NCBI RefSeq assembly: GCF_009687845.1
Contig: NZ_BLAD01000036.1
Location: forward strand, 186,001 to 250,000
Direction of reading: 5' to 3'
Source: Acrocarpospora corrugata
GTDB taxonomy: Bacteria > Actinomycetota > Actinomycetes > Streptosporangiales > Streptosporangiaceae
Length of the DNA: 64,000 nucleotides
Under the pieces are notes generated by a model, which ran no database searches, was not told where the DNA came from, and saw only the letters and a list, made by a program, of their open reading frames with translations. The translations under genes were made by a program, and so were the position numbers. Numbering within the stretch: position 1 is the first letter of the stretch; every line of letters begins with the position of its first letter. Below, piece by piece: positions 9,213-18,724 of the stretch.

Positions 9213-10326
9213 GCACCTTGTCGACGTAGGACCAGGAATGGTTGTAGTGCCAGACGGCCTTCCTGAGCTGCTCGCCGCCCTGGCCCGCCTTGTTGGCGCA
9301 CAGGTAGTTGGCGGCGGACGGCACCGCGTCGTAGGCGCTCCAGATGTCGGAGACGCCGTCCCCGTCCCCGTCCAGGCCATACGCCTTCCAGGTCGCGGGC
9401 ATGAACTGCATCGGGCCGAGCGCGCCGGCCGAGGACGGGCCGTTGTTGCGGCCGTGGCTGCTCTCGACCTGGCCGATCGCGGCCAGCACGGTCCACGACA
9501 GGCCGGGACAGACCCCCGCGCCGCGCTGGTAGAGCTCCAGGTAGCTGTCGGGGCGGCCGACCAGGACGCTCCTGGCGGCGACCTGGGTCTGCCGGGGGCT
9601 GGGTTCCGGGCCGACCGACACCACCTGGGCGTGGCCGCCGAGCAGGTCCAGGACCCGCTGCCGGTTCACGTGCTCGCCGTGCAGCAGGACCACGACGCCG
9701 GTGGCGAAGCCCAGGCGGGCGCCGAGCTCCTTGCCGATCAGGCCGTCCACGCCGGGGAAGCCGAGCGCGGCCGAGGCCGCCACCCGGAGCCTGGGGCCGC
9801 CGTCGAGCTGGTATTCGGCGCCGAGGACCATGTTGAGCCGCTTCACCACGGCGCTGTCTGCGACGATCTCGCCGCGCGCCAGCGCGCTCCACACGGCGGG
9901 GTGGTCGGCCACCGCCTTGGGGGTCCAGGAGCGGAACTGGGCGGGGTCCACGGCCAGCAGCTGCAGGCCGGTCCCGGCCACCCGGACGGTGCCGCCGTCC
10001 ACGACGGCGACCTTCTGCACGTTCTTGACCTTCGCCAGGCTGTGCAGGATCTGCTCGGGGACGGTCGCGGCGGCGATGGCGAGCAGTCCTGGCGGGGTCA
10101 CCTGGACGCCGGGGCCGCCGACGACCGGCGGGGCCGACGGCAGAGTGCGGTCGGGGACCAGCGCCTGCCGGGGGGAGCCCATCGCCGATTCCGTGGCGCC
10201 TGCTGTGTCATCGCGGACCAGCAGGAGCACGCTGCCCGCCGAGACGGTCACCGTGATCAGCACGGCCAGCCCGGCTACCAACACCCGAAGCGGCGTGAGC
10301 CAGGAGAGATGGGACACCTGGTTCAC
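9169..10326 (-). CDS. lytic murein transglycosylase (SLT-type)
   Basis: 385 residues: a short cytosolic N-terminus, one membrane anchor (about 15-37), a long extracytoplasmic region (about 40-270) and a C-terminal lysozyme-like domain. The catalytic Glu lies in AAIGQVESSHGR (near 287), followed by GALGPMQFMPATW, DIWSAYDAVPSAANYLC and AVWHYNHSWSYVDKVL. It should cleave peptidoglycan glycan strands outside the membrane. It converges on and overlaps hemH by 44 nt. Confidence 0.9.
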   Translation of the reverse strand: MNQVSHLSWLTPLRVLVAGLAVLITVTVSAGSVLLLVRDDTAGATESAMGSPRQALVPDRTLPSAPPVVGGPGVQVTPPGLLAIAAATVPEQILHSLAKVKNVQKVAVVDGGTVRVAGTGLQLLAVDPAQFRSWTPKAVADHPAVWSALARGEIVADSAVVKRLNMVLGAEYQLDGGPRLRVAASAALGFPGVDGLIGKELGARLGFATGVVVLLHGEHVNRQRVLDLLGGHAQVVSVGPEPSPRQTQVAARSVLVGRPDSYLELYQRGAGVCPGLSWTVLAAIGQVESSHGRNNGPSSAGALGPMQFMPATWKAYGLDGDGDGVSDIWSAYDAVPSAANYLCANKAGQGGEQLRKAVWHYNHSWSYVDKVLSLSEAYALAYPNQ

Positions 10327-10505
10327 CGTAGTAGCTTATAGGCCGAAAACTCACTTGCCTTCCGCCCTGTCTGTGCGCAAGGGTCGGTAAGGGTCTTTCT
10401 AGAGGAACACAGCTGTCCGCGTGCCACTCCCATGGCCGCAGCCGATCCCGGTCGGCGTGCCCGGACGCAGTACATCGTGCCCAGGGCGCGCGAGAGGGGT
10501 TTGTC

Positions 10506-11705
10506 ATGGTCGGGCCATATCGAGGGCTGTTCAGCACGCCTGGGGTCAAGTCGTTCGTGCTGGCGGGATTCGTGGGACGCATCCCGATCTCGATGCTCGG
10601 CATCGGCATCACGCTGCTGGTCCACTCCATCACCGGGTCGTACGCGACCGCCGGAGCCGTCTCCGCCATCGTGTCGCTCGCGTTCGCCGTCGCCGCGCCG
10701 CTCTCCGGCCGCCTGGTGGACCGGTTCGGGCAGGCCAGGATCCTGGTGCCGTTCGTCTTCGTGCACGGAATCGCGCTGTCGGGGCTGATGCTGCTCGCGC
10801 ACGCGCACGCGCCCCTCTGGACGCTCTTCGTCTCCGGCGCGATCGCCGGCGTCTCGGCCACCTCGCTCGGCTCGATGGTCCGGGCCCGCTGGTCCTACCT
10901 GCTGTCCGACTCCGGCAAGCTGCATGCGGCGTTCTCGTTCGAGTCGGTCGCCGACGAAGTGATCTTCGTGACCGGCCCGGCGTTCACCGCCGTGGTGGCC
11001 ACCAGCGTCAACGTGTACGCCGGGCTGATCGTGGCGGTCGTCCTGACCGTGCTCGGCACGCTGGCGTTCGCGCTGCTCAAGAGGACCGAACCGCCCGCCG
11101 TCCGGCACCGGCAGGAGCGCGGCTCCCCGATCGCCATCCCCGGGGTGGCGCTGCTGTCCGGGGTGCTGCTGGCCATGGGCGCGGTCTTCGGCTCGGTCGA
11201 CATCGTCACCGTCGCCTTCGCCGAGGAGCAGGGCAGCAAGGCCGCCGCCGGGTTCCTGCTGGCCGCCTTCTCCGGCGGCAGCATGGTCTCCGGGCTCTGG
11301 TACGGCGCCCGCGCCTGGAAGATCACCCTGCGCAGCCGGCTGGTCCGCGGCCTCTTCGTGTTCGTGGCCGGGCTGACGCCGGTGCTGCTCATGCACAGCC
11401 TGGGGGCGATGGCGGTCGCGCTGTTCTTCGCCGGGCTGGCCATCTCGCCGACACTGATCACCAGCTTCTCGCTGATCGAGCGGCTGGTCCCGGCCGGGCA
11501 GCTGACCGAGGGCATGTCCTGGCTGTCCACCTCGGTCGGGCTCGGCGTGGCGGTCGGGGCGTGGGCGGGCGGGCATCTCACCGACAGCTTCGGGGCGTCC
11601 AACGCGTACGGGTTCGCGTACGCGTGCGCGCTGCTGGCGGCGCTGGTCGGGGTGGCCGGTTCGACCTGGTTGCGGACGCCGGTGGCTTCGGAGAGCCGGT
11701 CATGA
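10506..11705 (+). CDS. MFS transporter
   Basis: 399 residues with about twelve hydrophobic segments and a central charged loop (near 195-215). The MFS loop-2/3 signature appears as SGRLVDRFGQARIL near 65. Substrate is not predictable from sequence. Related actinobacterial proteins are annotated as sugar or drug efflux permeases. It ends 15 bp before the FAD-oxidase gene, which seems to have its own promoter. The ATG at 10506 is preceded by GAGAGGGG. Confidence 0.85.
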   Translation: MVGPYRGLFSTPGVKSFVLAGFVGRIPISMLGIGITLLVHSITGSYATAGAVSAIVSLAFAVAAPLSGRLVDRFGQARILVPFVFVHGIALSGLMLLAHAHAPLWTLFVSGAIAGVSATSLGSMVRARWSYLLSDSGKLHAAFSFESVADEVIFVTGPAFTAVVATSVNVYAGLIVAVVLTVLGTLAFALLKRTEPPAVRHRQERGSPIAIPGVALLSGVLLAMGAVFGSVDIVTVAFAEEQGSKAAAGFLLAAFSGGSMVSGLWYGARAWKITLRSRLVRGLFVFVAGLTPVLLMHSLGAMAVALFFAGLAISPTLITSFSLIERLVPAGQLTEGMSWLSTSVGLGVAVGAWAGGHLTDSFGASNAYGFAYACALLAALVGVAGSTWLRTPVASESRS

Positions 11706-11706
11706 G

Positions 11707-11720
11707 TACCGTTCATCTTC
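11707..11720 (+). promoter_or_regulatory. candidate -10 element for a leaderless oxidase gene
   Basis: TACCGT at 11707-11712 lies directly after the MFS stop codon. It is followed by 8 nt and ATG 11721, with no Shine-Dalgarno sequence. Weak evidence by itself. Confidence 0.3.
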
Positions 11721-12995
11721 ATGCGCTTCGTTAACTGGGCGGGGAATCAGGCGGTCGTGCCCGCCGAGGTCCGGACTCCGGCGTCGGCGGGGGAGGTGGC
11801 GCAAGCCGTACGGGACGGGGCGAAAGCCGGGCGGAGCGTGCGGATGGTCGGGACCGGGCACTCGTTCACCGGCGTGGCGCTGACCGACGGGCTGCTGCTG
11901 CGGCCGAACGCGCTGACCGGCATCCTCGCCTACGGCGGCGACTGGGTGCGGGTGGCCGCCGGGACCCCGCTGCACGTGCTCAACGAGGAGCTGGACCGGC
12001 GCGGTCTCGCGCTGGCCAACATGGGCGACGTCACCGCGCAGACCGTGGCCGGCGCCATCCAGACCGGCACCCACGGCACCGGGCGGGACGTCGGCGGGCT
12101 GGCCGACCAGGTGATCGAGCTGGAACTGGTGCTCGCCGACGGATCGATCACCTCGGTCCGGGACGGCGACCTGTTCGACGCGGCCCGGGTCGGGCTGGGC
12201 GCGCTCGGCGTGCTCACCTCGGTCACCTTCCGGGTGGAGCCGTCCTTCCTGCTGCGCAGCAGCCGGGATCCGATGTCGTTCAGCGGGATCCTGGACGATC
12301 TCGACACGCTGACCGCCGAGAACGAGCATCTCGACTTCTTCTGGCTGCCGCATACCGATACCTGCCTGGTCAAGAGGAACAACCGGTCGCCGGGGCCGGC
12401 CGCGCCGCCGAGCGCGATCAAGCGCTGGCTGGACAACGTGTTCCTGGAGAACACGCTGTTCGGGGTGGCCTGCGCGGCGGGGGCGCGGTTTCCGGGGGCG
12501 ATCCCGTGGCTCAACGAGGTGTCGGCGCGGCTGCTGAGTCCCTCGGTGTCGGTGGACACCTCGTACAAGATCTTCACGAGTGTGCGGGAGGTGCGGTTCC
12601 TGGAGATGGAGTACGCGATCCCGCGCGAGCATCTCGGCCAGGCGCTGCGGGAGACCAGGGACCTGGTGGAGCGGGCGGGCTGGCGGATCGGGTTCCCGAT
12701 CGAGGTGCGGGTGACGCCGCCGTCGGACGCGTGGCTGTCCACCGCCCACGGGCGCGAGTCCGCCTACGTGGCCTGCCATGTCTACCGGTCGACGCCGAAC
12801 CCCGAGTACTTCGCCGGGGTCGAGGAGATCATGATGCGGCTGGGCGGGCGCCCGCACTGGGGCAAGCTGCACAACCGCGACGCCGCCTCGCTGGCGACGG
12901 CCTACCCGAGGTTCGCCGACTTCGCGAAACTGCGCGCCGAACTGGATCCTGACCGGATCTTCGGCAACGCCTACCTGGACGTCGTGCTCCCCTGA
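11721..12995 (+). CDS. FAD-linked sugar-alcohol/lactone oxidase (AldO / D-arabinono-1,4-lactone oxidase family)
   Basis: 424 residues of the vanillyl-alcohol-oxidase fold. The N-terminal FAD domain shows GTGHSFTG with His47 at the position that binds FAD covalently in Streptomyces AldO, and GAIQTGTHGTG near 112. The C-terminal ALO domain carries PIEVRVTPPSD and the HWGKLH signature near 375. It should oxidise alditols or an aldonolactone with O2 and release H2O2, and the exact substrate is uncertain. It appears monocistronic. Confidence 0.88.
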   Translation: MRFVNWAGNQAVVPAEVRTPASAGEVAQAVRDGAKAGRSVRMVGTGHSFTGVALTDGLLLRPNALTGILAYGGDWVRVAAGTPLHVLNEELDRRGLALANMGDVTAQTVAGAIQTGTHGTGRDVGGLADQVIELELVLADGSITSVRDGDLFDAARVGLGALGVLTSVTFRVEPSFLLRSSRDPMSFSGILDDLDTLTAENEHLDFFWLPHTDTCLVKRNNRSPGPAAPPSAIKRWLDNVFLENTLFGVACAAGARFPGAIPWLNEVSARLLSPSVSVDTSYKIFTSVREVRFLEMEYAIPREHLGQALRETRDLVERAGWRIGFPIEVRVTPPSDAWLSTAHGRESAYVACHVYRSTPNPEYFAGVEEIMMRLGGRPHWGKLHNRDAASLATAYPRFADFAKLRAELDPDRIFGNAYLDVVLP

Positions 12996-13121
12996 ACCCC
13001 CTTCGTTCCGCAGGGGAAGATGTCAATTGGCCCAAGTCCACCGCGACGGGCGGCGTCATTGTGAAGAATCGGGGAAGGACCCTGATGGCTTGCCGCTTGT
13101 AGAAAGGTCAACCCCGACAAA

Positions 13122-13137
13122 TGTGACCGGCGTCACA
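13122..13137. promoter_or_regulatory. Crp-type binding site upstream of sepH
   Basis: TGTGACCGGCGTCACA matches TGTGA-N6-TCACA perfectly. It also fits the Streptomyces Crp consensus GTG-N6-GNCAC. It is centred about 135 bp before the sepH ATG. The match is read directly and binding is inferred. Confidence 0.55.
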
Positions 13138-13264
13138 TCGACTCCCACACCCCTGGGGAAGGCGATGTTCGGACATGCCGGGTACGGTGCTGGAAGGCAA
13201 CCGGCTCACGCGAGACACTCAAGGGTCCGGGGGAAGATTTCAGCTCGACGACGAAGGGACTCGC

Positions 13265-15145
13265 ATGCAGGAGCTCCGTCTCGTCGCGGTGAGTGAGGAC
13301 GGCACCTACCTCGTTCTGGCCACGGCCGGAAGGGGCACCCGGTTCACGCTGCCCGTCGACGATCGGCTCCGCGCTGCGGTTCGCGGCAACTTCTCCCGTC
13401 TCGGCCAGTACGAGATCGAAGTGGAGAGCCCGTTGCGTCCCAAAGAGATCCAGGCGCGGATCCGTGCCGGTGAGACCGCGGAAGAGATCGCGGCCACCGC
13501 CGGCATACCCGTCGAACGGGTGCGCTGGTTCGAGGGCCCCGTGCTCCAGGAGCGCGAGTACGTGGCCCAGCAGGCGCAGCGCGTCGCGGTCCGGCTACCC
13601 GGCGAGAACACCCCACGCCCCACCCTCGGCGAACTCGTCGCCGAACGCCTCACCCGCCGCGGCGTGCCCGCCGACGAGATCGACTGGGACTCCTGCAAGC
13701 GGGACGACAACCTGTGGCGGATCAAGCTCGGCTTCGTGTGGAACGGTCACACCAGGCACGCCGAGTGGCTCTTCGACCCGCGCCGGCGGCACATCACGCC
13801 CTACGACGACGAGGCGATGCGCCTGTCCGCCGCCGAATACATCGACCCCCCGCAGGAGGAGGCGACGGTCCGGCCGTTCGTGCCCCGCCTGGCCGGGAAA
13901 CTGGCGCCTGTTCCCGCCTTCGAACACCGGTTCGAGCCGGAGCCGTACGCGGAGCCCGGCGGCTTCACCGAGCCCTCCTACCAGGAGACCGCCTACCTCC
14001 CCGCGCCACCACAACGCCCCACCTACGCAGAACCCACCCCCCTGCCCGTCCCCGCGCCTCTTCCCGCGCCGGTACGGCCTGCGGCGTTCCACCCGGAACC
14101 CCCGATCCAGCCGGAGCCGGTCCACCGGGAGCCTCCGCCCCGGCCGATCCCGGTGCGCGTCCCCGACCTGGTCGCCGAACAGCCGATGCGAGAGCCCGCG
14201 GCCCACATGAGGCCGCTTGAGAGCCCGTCGGTCACCCCGGCACGCACGGAAACCGAGCCCGCTCCCCTCACGGAACCAGTCCCCGCCGAACAGCGAATGG
14301 GCGCGACCACTCCTCCCAAGCCCACCGAACCCGCTGTTCAGCCCGCCCCCCAAGCCCGCACCGAGCCCGCGGCCAGCCTGGCCGACGGGCCTGTCGCGGC
14401 GCGCACCCCAGAGCCGACCCCCGCGCCGGCCATTCAGCCTGCCGCCCAGCACCCGACCACACCGGCCGCCGTTCAGCCCGGCACCGAACGTCCGGCCGAG
14501 CCGGTCGCCCAGCCCAGTGACATGCGTACTGCCGAGTCTCTCGCGCAGCCTGCCCTTCAACCCGTCACCGAGCACCCGGCCGCACAGCCTGCCGTTGAAC
14601 CTGCCGCCGAGCACCCGGCCGAGCGGGCCACCCAGCCTGCCGTCCAGCCCACGGCCGAACCCCCGGCCGCGCAGCCTGCCGTCCAGCGCACCGCCGAAAG
14701 CCCGGCCGCGCAGCCTGTTGCCGCTCAGCCCGGACCCGAACACCCGGCCGCGCACGTTGCCCAGCCCAGTGACGTGGGGGCTGCCGAGCCGGTGGCAGTC
14801 GAGGTGGCGCCGGAGGCCAAGCCGGTCGTCGTTGTCGAGCCGGAAGAGAGCAAGCCCGCCGTCGCTGCCGCGATCATGGACGCGAAGCCGCTCGTCCCCG
14901 CTCCCGTCGCGCCACCGGTGGAAGAGCCGGTGGCCGTGCCCGCAGCCAGAGTTCCGGACGAAACACCCGCCACCGAACCCGCCGCCGCCAAAAACGGCAC
15001 CCAGCCCACGGGCAAGGACCCAAAGCCAGAACCACCCACAACGGTCCCACCGAAGCCGGCCCCACCCCGCCGCAAGTCACGCGGCCGCCGCGCCTCGGTC
15101 CCAAGCTGGGACGAAATCATGTTCGGCGCCCGCAAGCCGGACTAA
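13265..15145 (+). CDS. sepH: septation protein SepH
   Basis: 626 residues. The N-terminal DUF3071 domain (1-190) contains a helix-turn-helix-like part (ETAEEIAATAGIPVERVRWFEG). In Streptomyces, SepH stimulates FtsZ assembly during sporulation septation. A very long Pro/Ala/Glu/Gln-rich linker (about 215-590) is built from degenerate units such as QPAVEPAAEHPAE. The conserved C-terminal motif RRASVPSWDEIMFG is intact. ATG 13265 is chosen because AAGGGA precedes it and conservation begins at MQELRLVAV. A perfect Crp-like palindrome lies upstream. Confidence 0.93.
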   Translation: MQELRLVAVSEDGTYLVLATAGRGTRFTLPVDDRLRAAVRGNFSRLGQYEIEVESPLRPKEIQARIRAGETAEEIAATAGIPVERVRWFEGPVLQEREYVAQQAQRVAVRLPGENTPRPTLGELVAERLTRRGVPADEIDWDSCKRDDNLWRIKLGFVWNGHTRHAEWLFDPRRRHITPYDDEAMRLSAAEYIDPPQEEATVRPFVPRLAGKLAPVPAFEHRFEPEPYAEPGGFTEPSYQETAYLPAPPQRPTYAEPTPLPVPAPLPAPVRPAAFHPEPPIQPEPVHREPPPRPIPVRVPDLVAEQPMREPAAHMRPLESPSVTPARTETEPAPLTEPVPAEQRMGATTPPKPTEPAVQPAPQARTEPAASLADGPVAARTPEPTPAPAIQPAAQHPTTPAAVQPGTERPAEPVAQPSDMRTAESLAQPALQPVTEHPAAQPAVEPAAEHPAERATQPAVQPTAEPPAAQPAVQRTAESPAAQPVAAQPGPEHPAAHVAQPSDVGAAEPVAVEVAPEAKPVVVVEPEESKPAVAAAIMDAKPLVPAPVAPPVEEPVAVPAARVPDETPATEPAAAKNGTQPTGKDPKPEPPTTVPPKPAPPRRKSRGRRASVPSWDEIMFGARKPD

Positions 15146-15178
15146 ACACGGGCAGTTTTGCCGCGCTGGACGGCTGGA

Positions 15179-17065
15179 TCAGGAACGGATGACGAACTGG
15201 TCCAGCCACTCCGGGGTGACCTCGGCGGCGAACTCCACGCCTTGGCGTTCGCCGGTGTCGAGCGCGGCGTAACCACCCCGGCCCGCGCCGACGCCCGCGA
15301 TCACCGTCAGCAGCCCGGCCGAACGCTGGAACCACGTCTGCTTGAACGTCCACCCGACCACGGCCCGGCGCTCGACGATCGCCTGCGTACGCCGAAGCGA
15401 ACCGGACCGCACCGACAGGCGCGTCCCGTCATACCCGTGACCCAGCGACCCATAACGGTCAAGCCCGAGCGGAATGCCCACCAGCGCGAGCACGAATCCG
15501 ATCATCGCGACAACACCCCAGCCGAGCACGGCCGCCCCCGCGGCCACCAGCAGCCACGGAAAAATGGCCCGGAACAGCCGTCGCCTACGCGCCTGCGCCG
15601 GATGCGCACGCAGCGCCGCAACGGACTGACTCCGTATCCCGGACTGACCTGGCGTGCCCGACTGACCTGATGTCCCGGATTGGCTTGGGGTGCCGAACGG
15701 GCCGATGGCCTCGGTGGCGATAGCCAGGGCGGCGGCCTTGGGTGAGACGGGCAGGAGTTGGCCGCGGGTCTGCGAGTCGCCGAGGCCGGTCACCACTGCC
15801 CACATTCTGACCAGCTTGGCCGCCCGCTCCAGTGGGCTCTCGGCCAGCTCGTAGCCGCGGATCCGGCGGCGCTCCAGCGACACCACCCGCCGGTTGATCA
15901 GACCGCGCTCGGCGACCAGATAGCCGTCGCGCGATCGCAGCGTGAAGTCCCAGTTGAAGATCGCGTACATGACGCCGCCGACGAACGGCATCGCCAGCAC
16001 CAGCACCGCCACACCGATGATCAGGTACTGCGGCCGATCCCACAGCCACTCCCCCACCGCCCAGGCGTCCCGGCCGCTGATCCCGAACTCATCGCCCCAC
16101 TGGAACAGCAACCCGATCGCACCCGCGACCAGCGCGAACGGCGTCAGCAGATACGCCCCCGACAGCGGCCCATACCTGAGCCACGACCGGGGAACCCTGA
16201 CGTAGTAATGCTCCTCGACCGGCTCCGACCCAACCGATTCCCCCGCGGACACGGACGCCTCCGAGGTCACGACCGCACCACCCCGCCGGGCCAGCAGAAC
16301 AGCCCGCAGCCGCTCGGCCTCCTCAACGGTGACCCCGTTGAGCTCACCCTCCTGCTTGTCACCCCCGGCCCCGGTATCCAGCTTGAGCACGGCCAGCCCC
16401 AACAGCCGATGCAACGCCGGCGTACTCACATCCACCCCGCGAATCCGCTCCAACGGAATGGTCCGCACCGACCGACTGACGAACGCCCTCGTCAACTCCA
16501 GCCGATCCCCCGCGATCGTGTACGTGAACGTGACCCACCTGATCACCGCGAACACCACCGACCCAGCCACCCCCATAGCCGCAAACCCAAACGACCGAGG
16601 CGAAAACCCACCCGCAACCAGCACCCCACCCAACGGCAACAACAGCGACGGCAACATCCGCACCGGATCAATCAACAACACCTTCGGACTAAGCCGCGAC
16701 GCCACCGCCACCCCGCCCTGCCCAGGGACAGTCCCGTCCTCAGAGACACCCGCCCTCTCCGGGACGGTCACGTGCTCCGGGCCGTCGGCCCGCTCGGAGC
16801 CGATGGCCCGCTCGGGAACATCAGCCCGCTCAGAAGCGGTCACGCGCTCAGAAGCAACTGCCCGCTCGCGGCCAGTCACGTGCTCGGGGACGTCGGCCTG
16901 CTCAGGGTCGGTCGTGCGCTCAGGAGCATCGGCCTGCTCAAAAGCGGTCTCGTCTTCGGGTGCGTCGGTCTGCTCAGTAATGGGGGTCCGTTCCGGGGTG
17001 GGTCCGGCCGCGTCGTCTGAAGGTGTGCCGCCAGGGGGTGAATTGGGGGGGTCGGGGGGTGTCAC
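15179..17065 (-). CDS. membrane protein with repeated bacterial PH (DUF304, YdbT-like) domains
   Basis: 628 residues. Residues 1-33 are Pro-rich, 34-117 are seven tandem 12-residue repeats, and about 125-628 hold YdbT-like units. Each unit is a pair of membrane helices followed by a bPH2 beta-domain (for example YTIAGDRLELTRAFVSRSVRTIPLERIRGVDV). The C-terminal part shows a second cycle, including YLVAERGLINRRVVSLERRRIRGYEL. The GTG at 17065 overlaps the stop of the upstream PH-domain gene by 4 nt, so the pair matches the ydbS-ydbT arrangement. Function is unknown, and a role in envelope stress or lipid sensing is only suggested for the family. Confidence 0.85.
   Translation of the reverse strand: MTPPDPPNSPPGGTPSDDAAGPTPERTPITEQTDAPEDETAFEQADAPERTTDPEQADVPEHVTGRERAVASERVTASERADVPERAIGSERADGPEHVTVPERAGVSEDGTVPGQGGVAVASRLSPKVLLIDPVRMLPSLLLPLGGVLVAGGFSPRSFGFAAMGVAGSVVFAVIRWVTFTYTIAGDRLELTRAFVSRSVRTIPLERIRGVDVSTPALHRLLGLAVLKLDTGAGGDKQEGELNGVTVEEAERLRAVLLARRGGAVVTSEASVSAGESVGSEPVEEHYYVRVPRSWLRYGPLSGAYLLTPFALVAGAIGLLFQWGDEFGISGRDAWAVGEWLWDRPQYLIIGVAVLVLAMPFVGGVMYAIFNWDFTLRSRDGYLVAERGLINRRVVSLERRRIRGYELAESPLERAAKLVRMWAVVTGLGDSQTRGQLLPVSPKAAALAIATEAIGPFGTPSQSGTSGQSGTPGQSGIRSQSVAALRAHPAQARRRRLFRAIFPWLLVAAGAAVLGWGVVAMIGFVLALVGIPLGLDRYGSLGHGYDGTRLSVRSGSLRRTQAIVERRAVVGWTFKQTWFQRSAGLLTVIAGVGAGRGGYAALDTGERQGVEFAAEVTPEWLDQFVIRS
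16715..16966 (-). repeat. seven tandem 36-bp (12-codon) repeats inside the YdbT-like gene
   Basis: Codons 34-117 encode seven degenerate copies of a 12-residue unit of the form D-x-P-E-x-x-T-x-x-E-[RQ]-A. Examples are DAPERTTDPEQA and DVPERAIGSERA. The unit is acidic and probably disordered in the cytosol ahead of the first membrane helix. Confidence 0.85.
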
Positions 17066-17634
17066 GTTGCGTCGTCCCTGAGTTGTTGGGCTCGGTGGGA
17101 CAGGTCCTCGGCCAGGCGGGCGGCCACTGCGTAGTCGAGGCCCTTGATGGTGGAGGAACCGGCGTAGGACGCGGTTCTGATCTCTACGGTGGCCAGGCCG
17201 AGGGCGCGTTCGAACCAGCCCTGCGCTTTGTCTACGGTCTGGATCCGGCTTACGGGGACGAACACCCATTCACGGCTCAGCCAGCCGGAGCGCGCGTACA
17301 CCACATCAGCGGACAACTCCCAGCGATGTACCGCGAAACGCAGCGGCGGCTCGATGATCACCGGGGGCAGCAGGACCACGGCGACGGCCACCGGGACCAG
17401 CCAGGGGCGGTCGGTCAGCCAGGCGGGCAGCCAGGTCCAGCTACCGATCCAGAGGGACAGCAGGGCCGCGCCACCCACCATGAAGACGAACCCGACAACC
17501 CCTTCGATGAACCACAGCGTGAGCGCGCGCCGCGACACCTGATGAGCGGGAGCCCGCAGCGCGTCTCCCGGCGCTACCGATGGAACCGGTGGAATCGACG
17601 GCGATGAGGCAGGTGGACCGACGGAATCGCTCAC
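17062..17634 (-). CDS. bacterial PH-domain membrane protein (DUF304, YdbS-like)
   Basis: 190 residues: a Pro-rich N-terminus (1-30), two membrane helices (about 38-62 and 75-98), then one bPH2 domain (about 105-185) with VYARSGWLSREWVFVPVSRIQTVD and GLATVEIRTASYAGSSTIKGL, which are typical of YdbS. Its stop overlaps the GTG start of the larger partner, so they are co-translated. They probably form a membrane complex. No start other than ATG 17634 has better support. Confidence 0.88.
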   Translation of the reverse strand: MSDSVGPPASSPSIPPVPSVAPGDALRAPAHQVSRRALTLWFIEGVVGFVFMVGGAALLSLWIGSWTWLPAWLTDRPWLVPVAVAVVLLPPVIIEPPLRFAVHRWELSADVVYARSGWLSREWVFVPVSRIQTVDKAQGWFERALGLATVEIRTASYAGSSTIKGLDYAVAARLAEDLSHRAQQLRDDAT

Positions 17635-17808
17635 TCGTCCACCCTAAGTCGTGCCGACGCCGACTCGACCGCCGCGAACTCACCACACCCGGACAGCAAT
17701 GAAGCCAGTCAACCGCCGCATGGCCCCTCCATGGCAGCACCACCACACGGACCGCCACCACACGGGCAGCACCACCCCACAACAGCACCACCCCACGACG
17801 CCACCGCC

Positions 17809-17885
17809 GTGGCAGCACACCGCACGGCAACGCCACCGCGGTGGCAGCGCACCGCACGGCAGCGCCGCCGCCATGGCAGCACCCG
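17809..17885. repeat. 32-bp tandem repeat (about 2.4 copies)
   Basis: Copies begin at 17809, 17841 and 17873 with GTGGCAGCAC, GTGGCAGCGC and ATGGCAGCAC, followed by CGCACGGCA(A/G)CGCC. An earlier related unit begins at 17731. They lie in non-coding DNA and are degenerate. Confidence 0.7.
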
Positions 17886-18724
17886 AATCAGTCTCGGTTT
17901 CGGTCCCAGTCGTGATCCCCGTCTCCTGTCGCGACCGGGGCTGGGATGGATGCGGCCGCCGCGCTCGCCCGAAAATCTGCCGGCGCCTTGCCCGTGAGGG
18001 TCATGCCGCCACGTATTTAAGGAGGCGAGCGCCGGTATACAGGTCCTTAGCTGACCTGTTCCCACGATATCTCGACTAATTCCCTTACTGCGGGAATCTT
18101 GCTCCACTATTAGCGCAAACCGCTGCTAAACGGCGACACCCACGCCTCCCGGACAAAACCGTGGCTCATGCATGAGCTTTAGCGAACAAGTGCAGCACTA
18201 AACGAGAGTCTATCCATTCTACCCGACATATCGAGATTTATCATTTCGAATGCCGGGTCCCGGAACCCCGTCCCGTAGGGGTTGCCGAGCATGCGCTTGT
18301 GCGAGGCCCTTCGCCCAGCGTGAGCCAGGGATCAAATGCCCCGGCCACGCGCAAGCCGTACCAGAATCGAAGGGATTCGAGCGGATCGGAAATCCGAGAA
18401 AGTCTGCCGAAATAATGGGAGACAATAATCCGGTGCCCGAGGTGCCAGGCACGGCCCGCCAGGCACGTCACCTTCGGGTGACATGTCGCTTATGTACACC
18501 ACTTCCTCAATAAATCGGGAAAAGGTGACGTTCTTCGTGTCGTGGCCTGCCAGTGGCGTCGCCGACACGGCTCCAGGGCATCCACGCACGCAGCCGGACA
18601 GGCCCCCAGAGACCGGACAGCGACCCCCGCCACCACCCCACCCCGGACCTCGATCAGCCCGATTCGGTGCGTTCTTCGCGCGACGGATCATCGCGATCGG
18701 GTCAGCGCACCACCAGGATCCGCG

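Noticed and set aside
8168-9380. Minus-strand frame opposite hemH and into the transglycosylase gene
   Set aside because: High-GC antisense shadow without any recognisable domain. hemH on the plus strand has all family motifs.
13595-14755. Gly/Arg-rich minus-strand ORF inside sepH
   Set aside because: Antisense shadow of the Pro/Ala-rich SepH linker.
17681-18107. His/Pro- or Val/Trp-rich ORFs on both strands
   Set aside because: They arise from the low-complexity CACCAC and 32-bp repeats. No start signals or conserved features.
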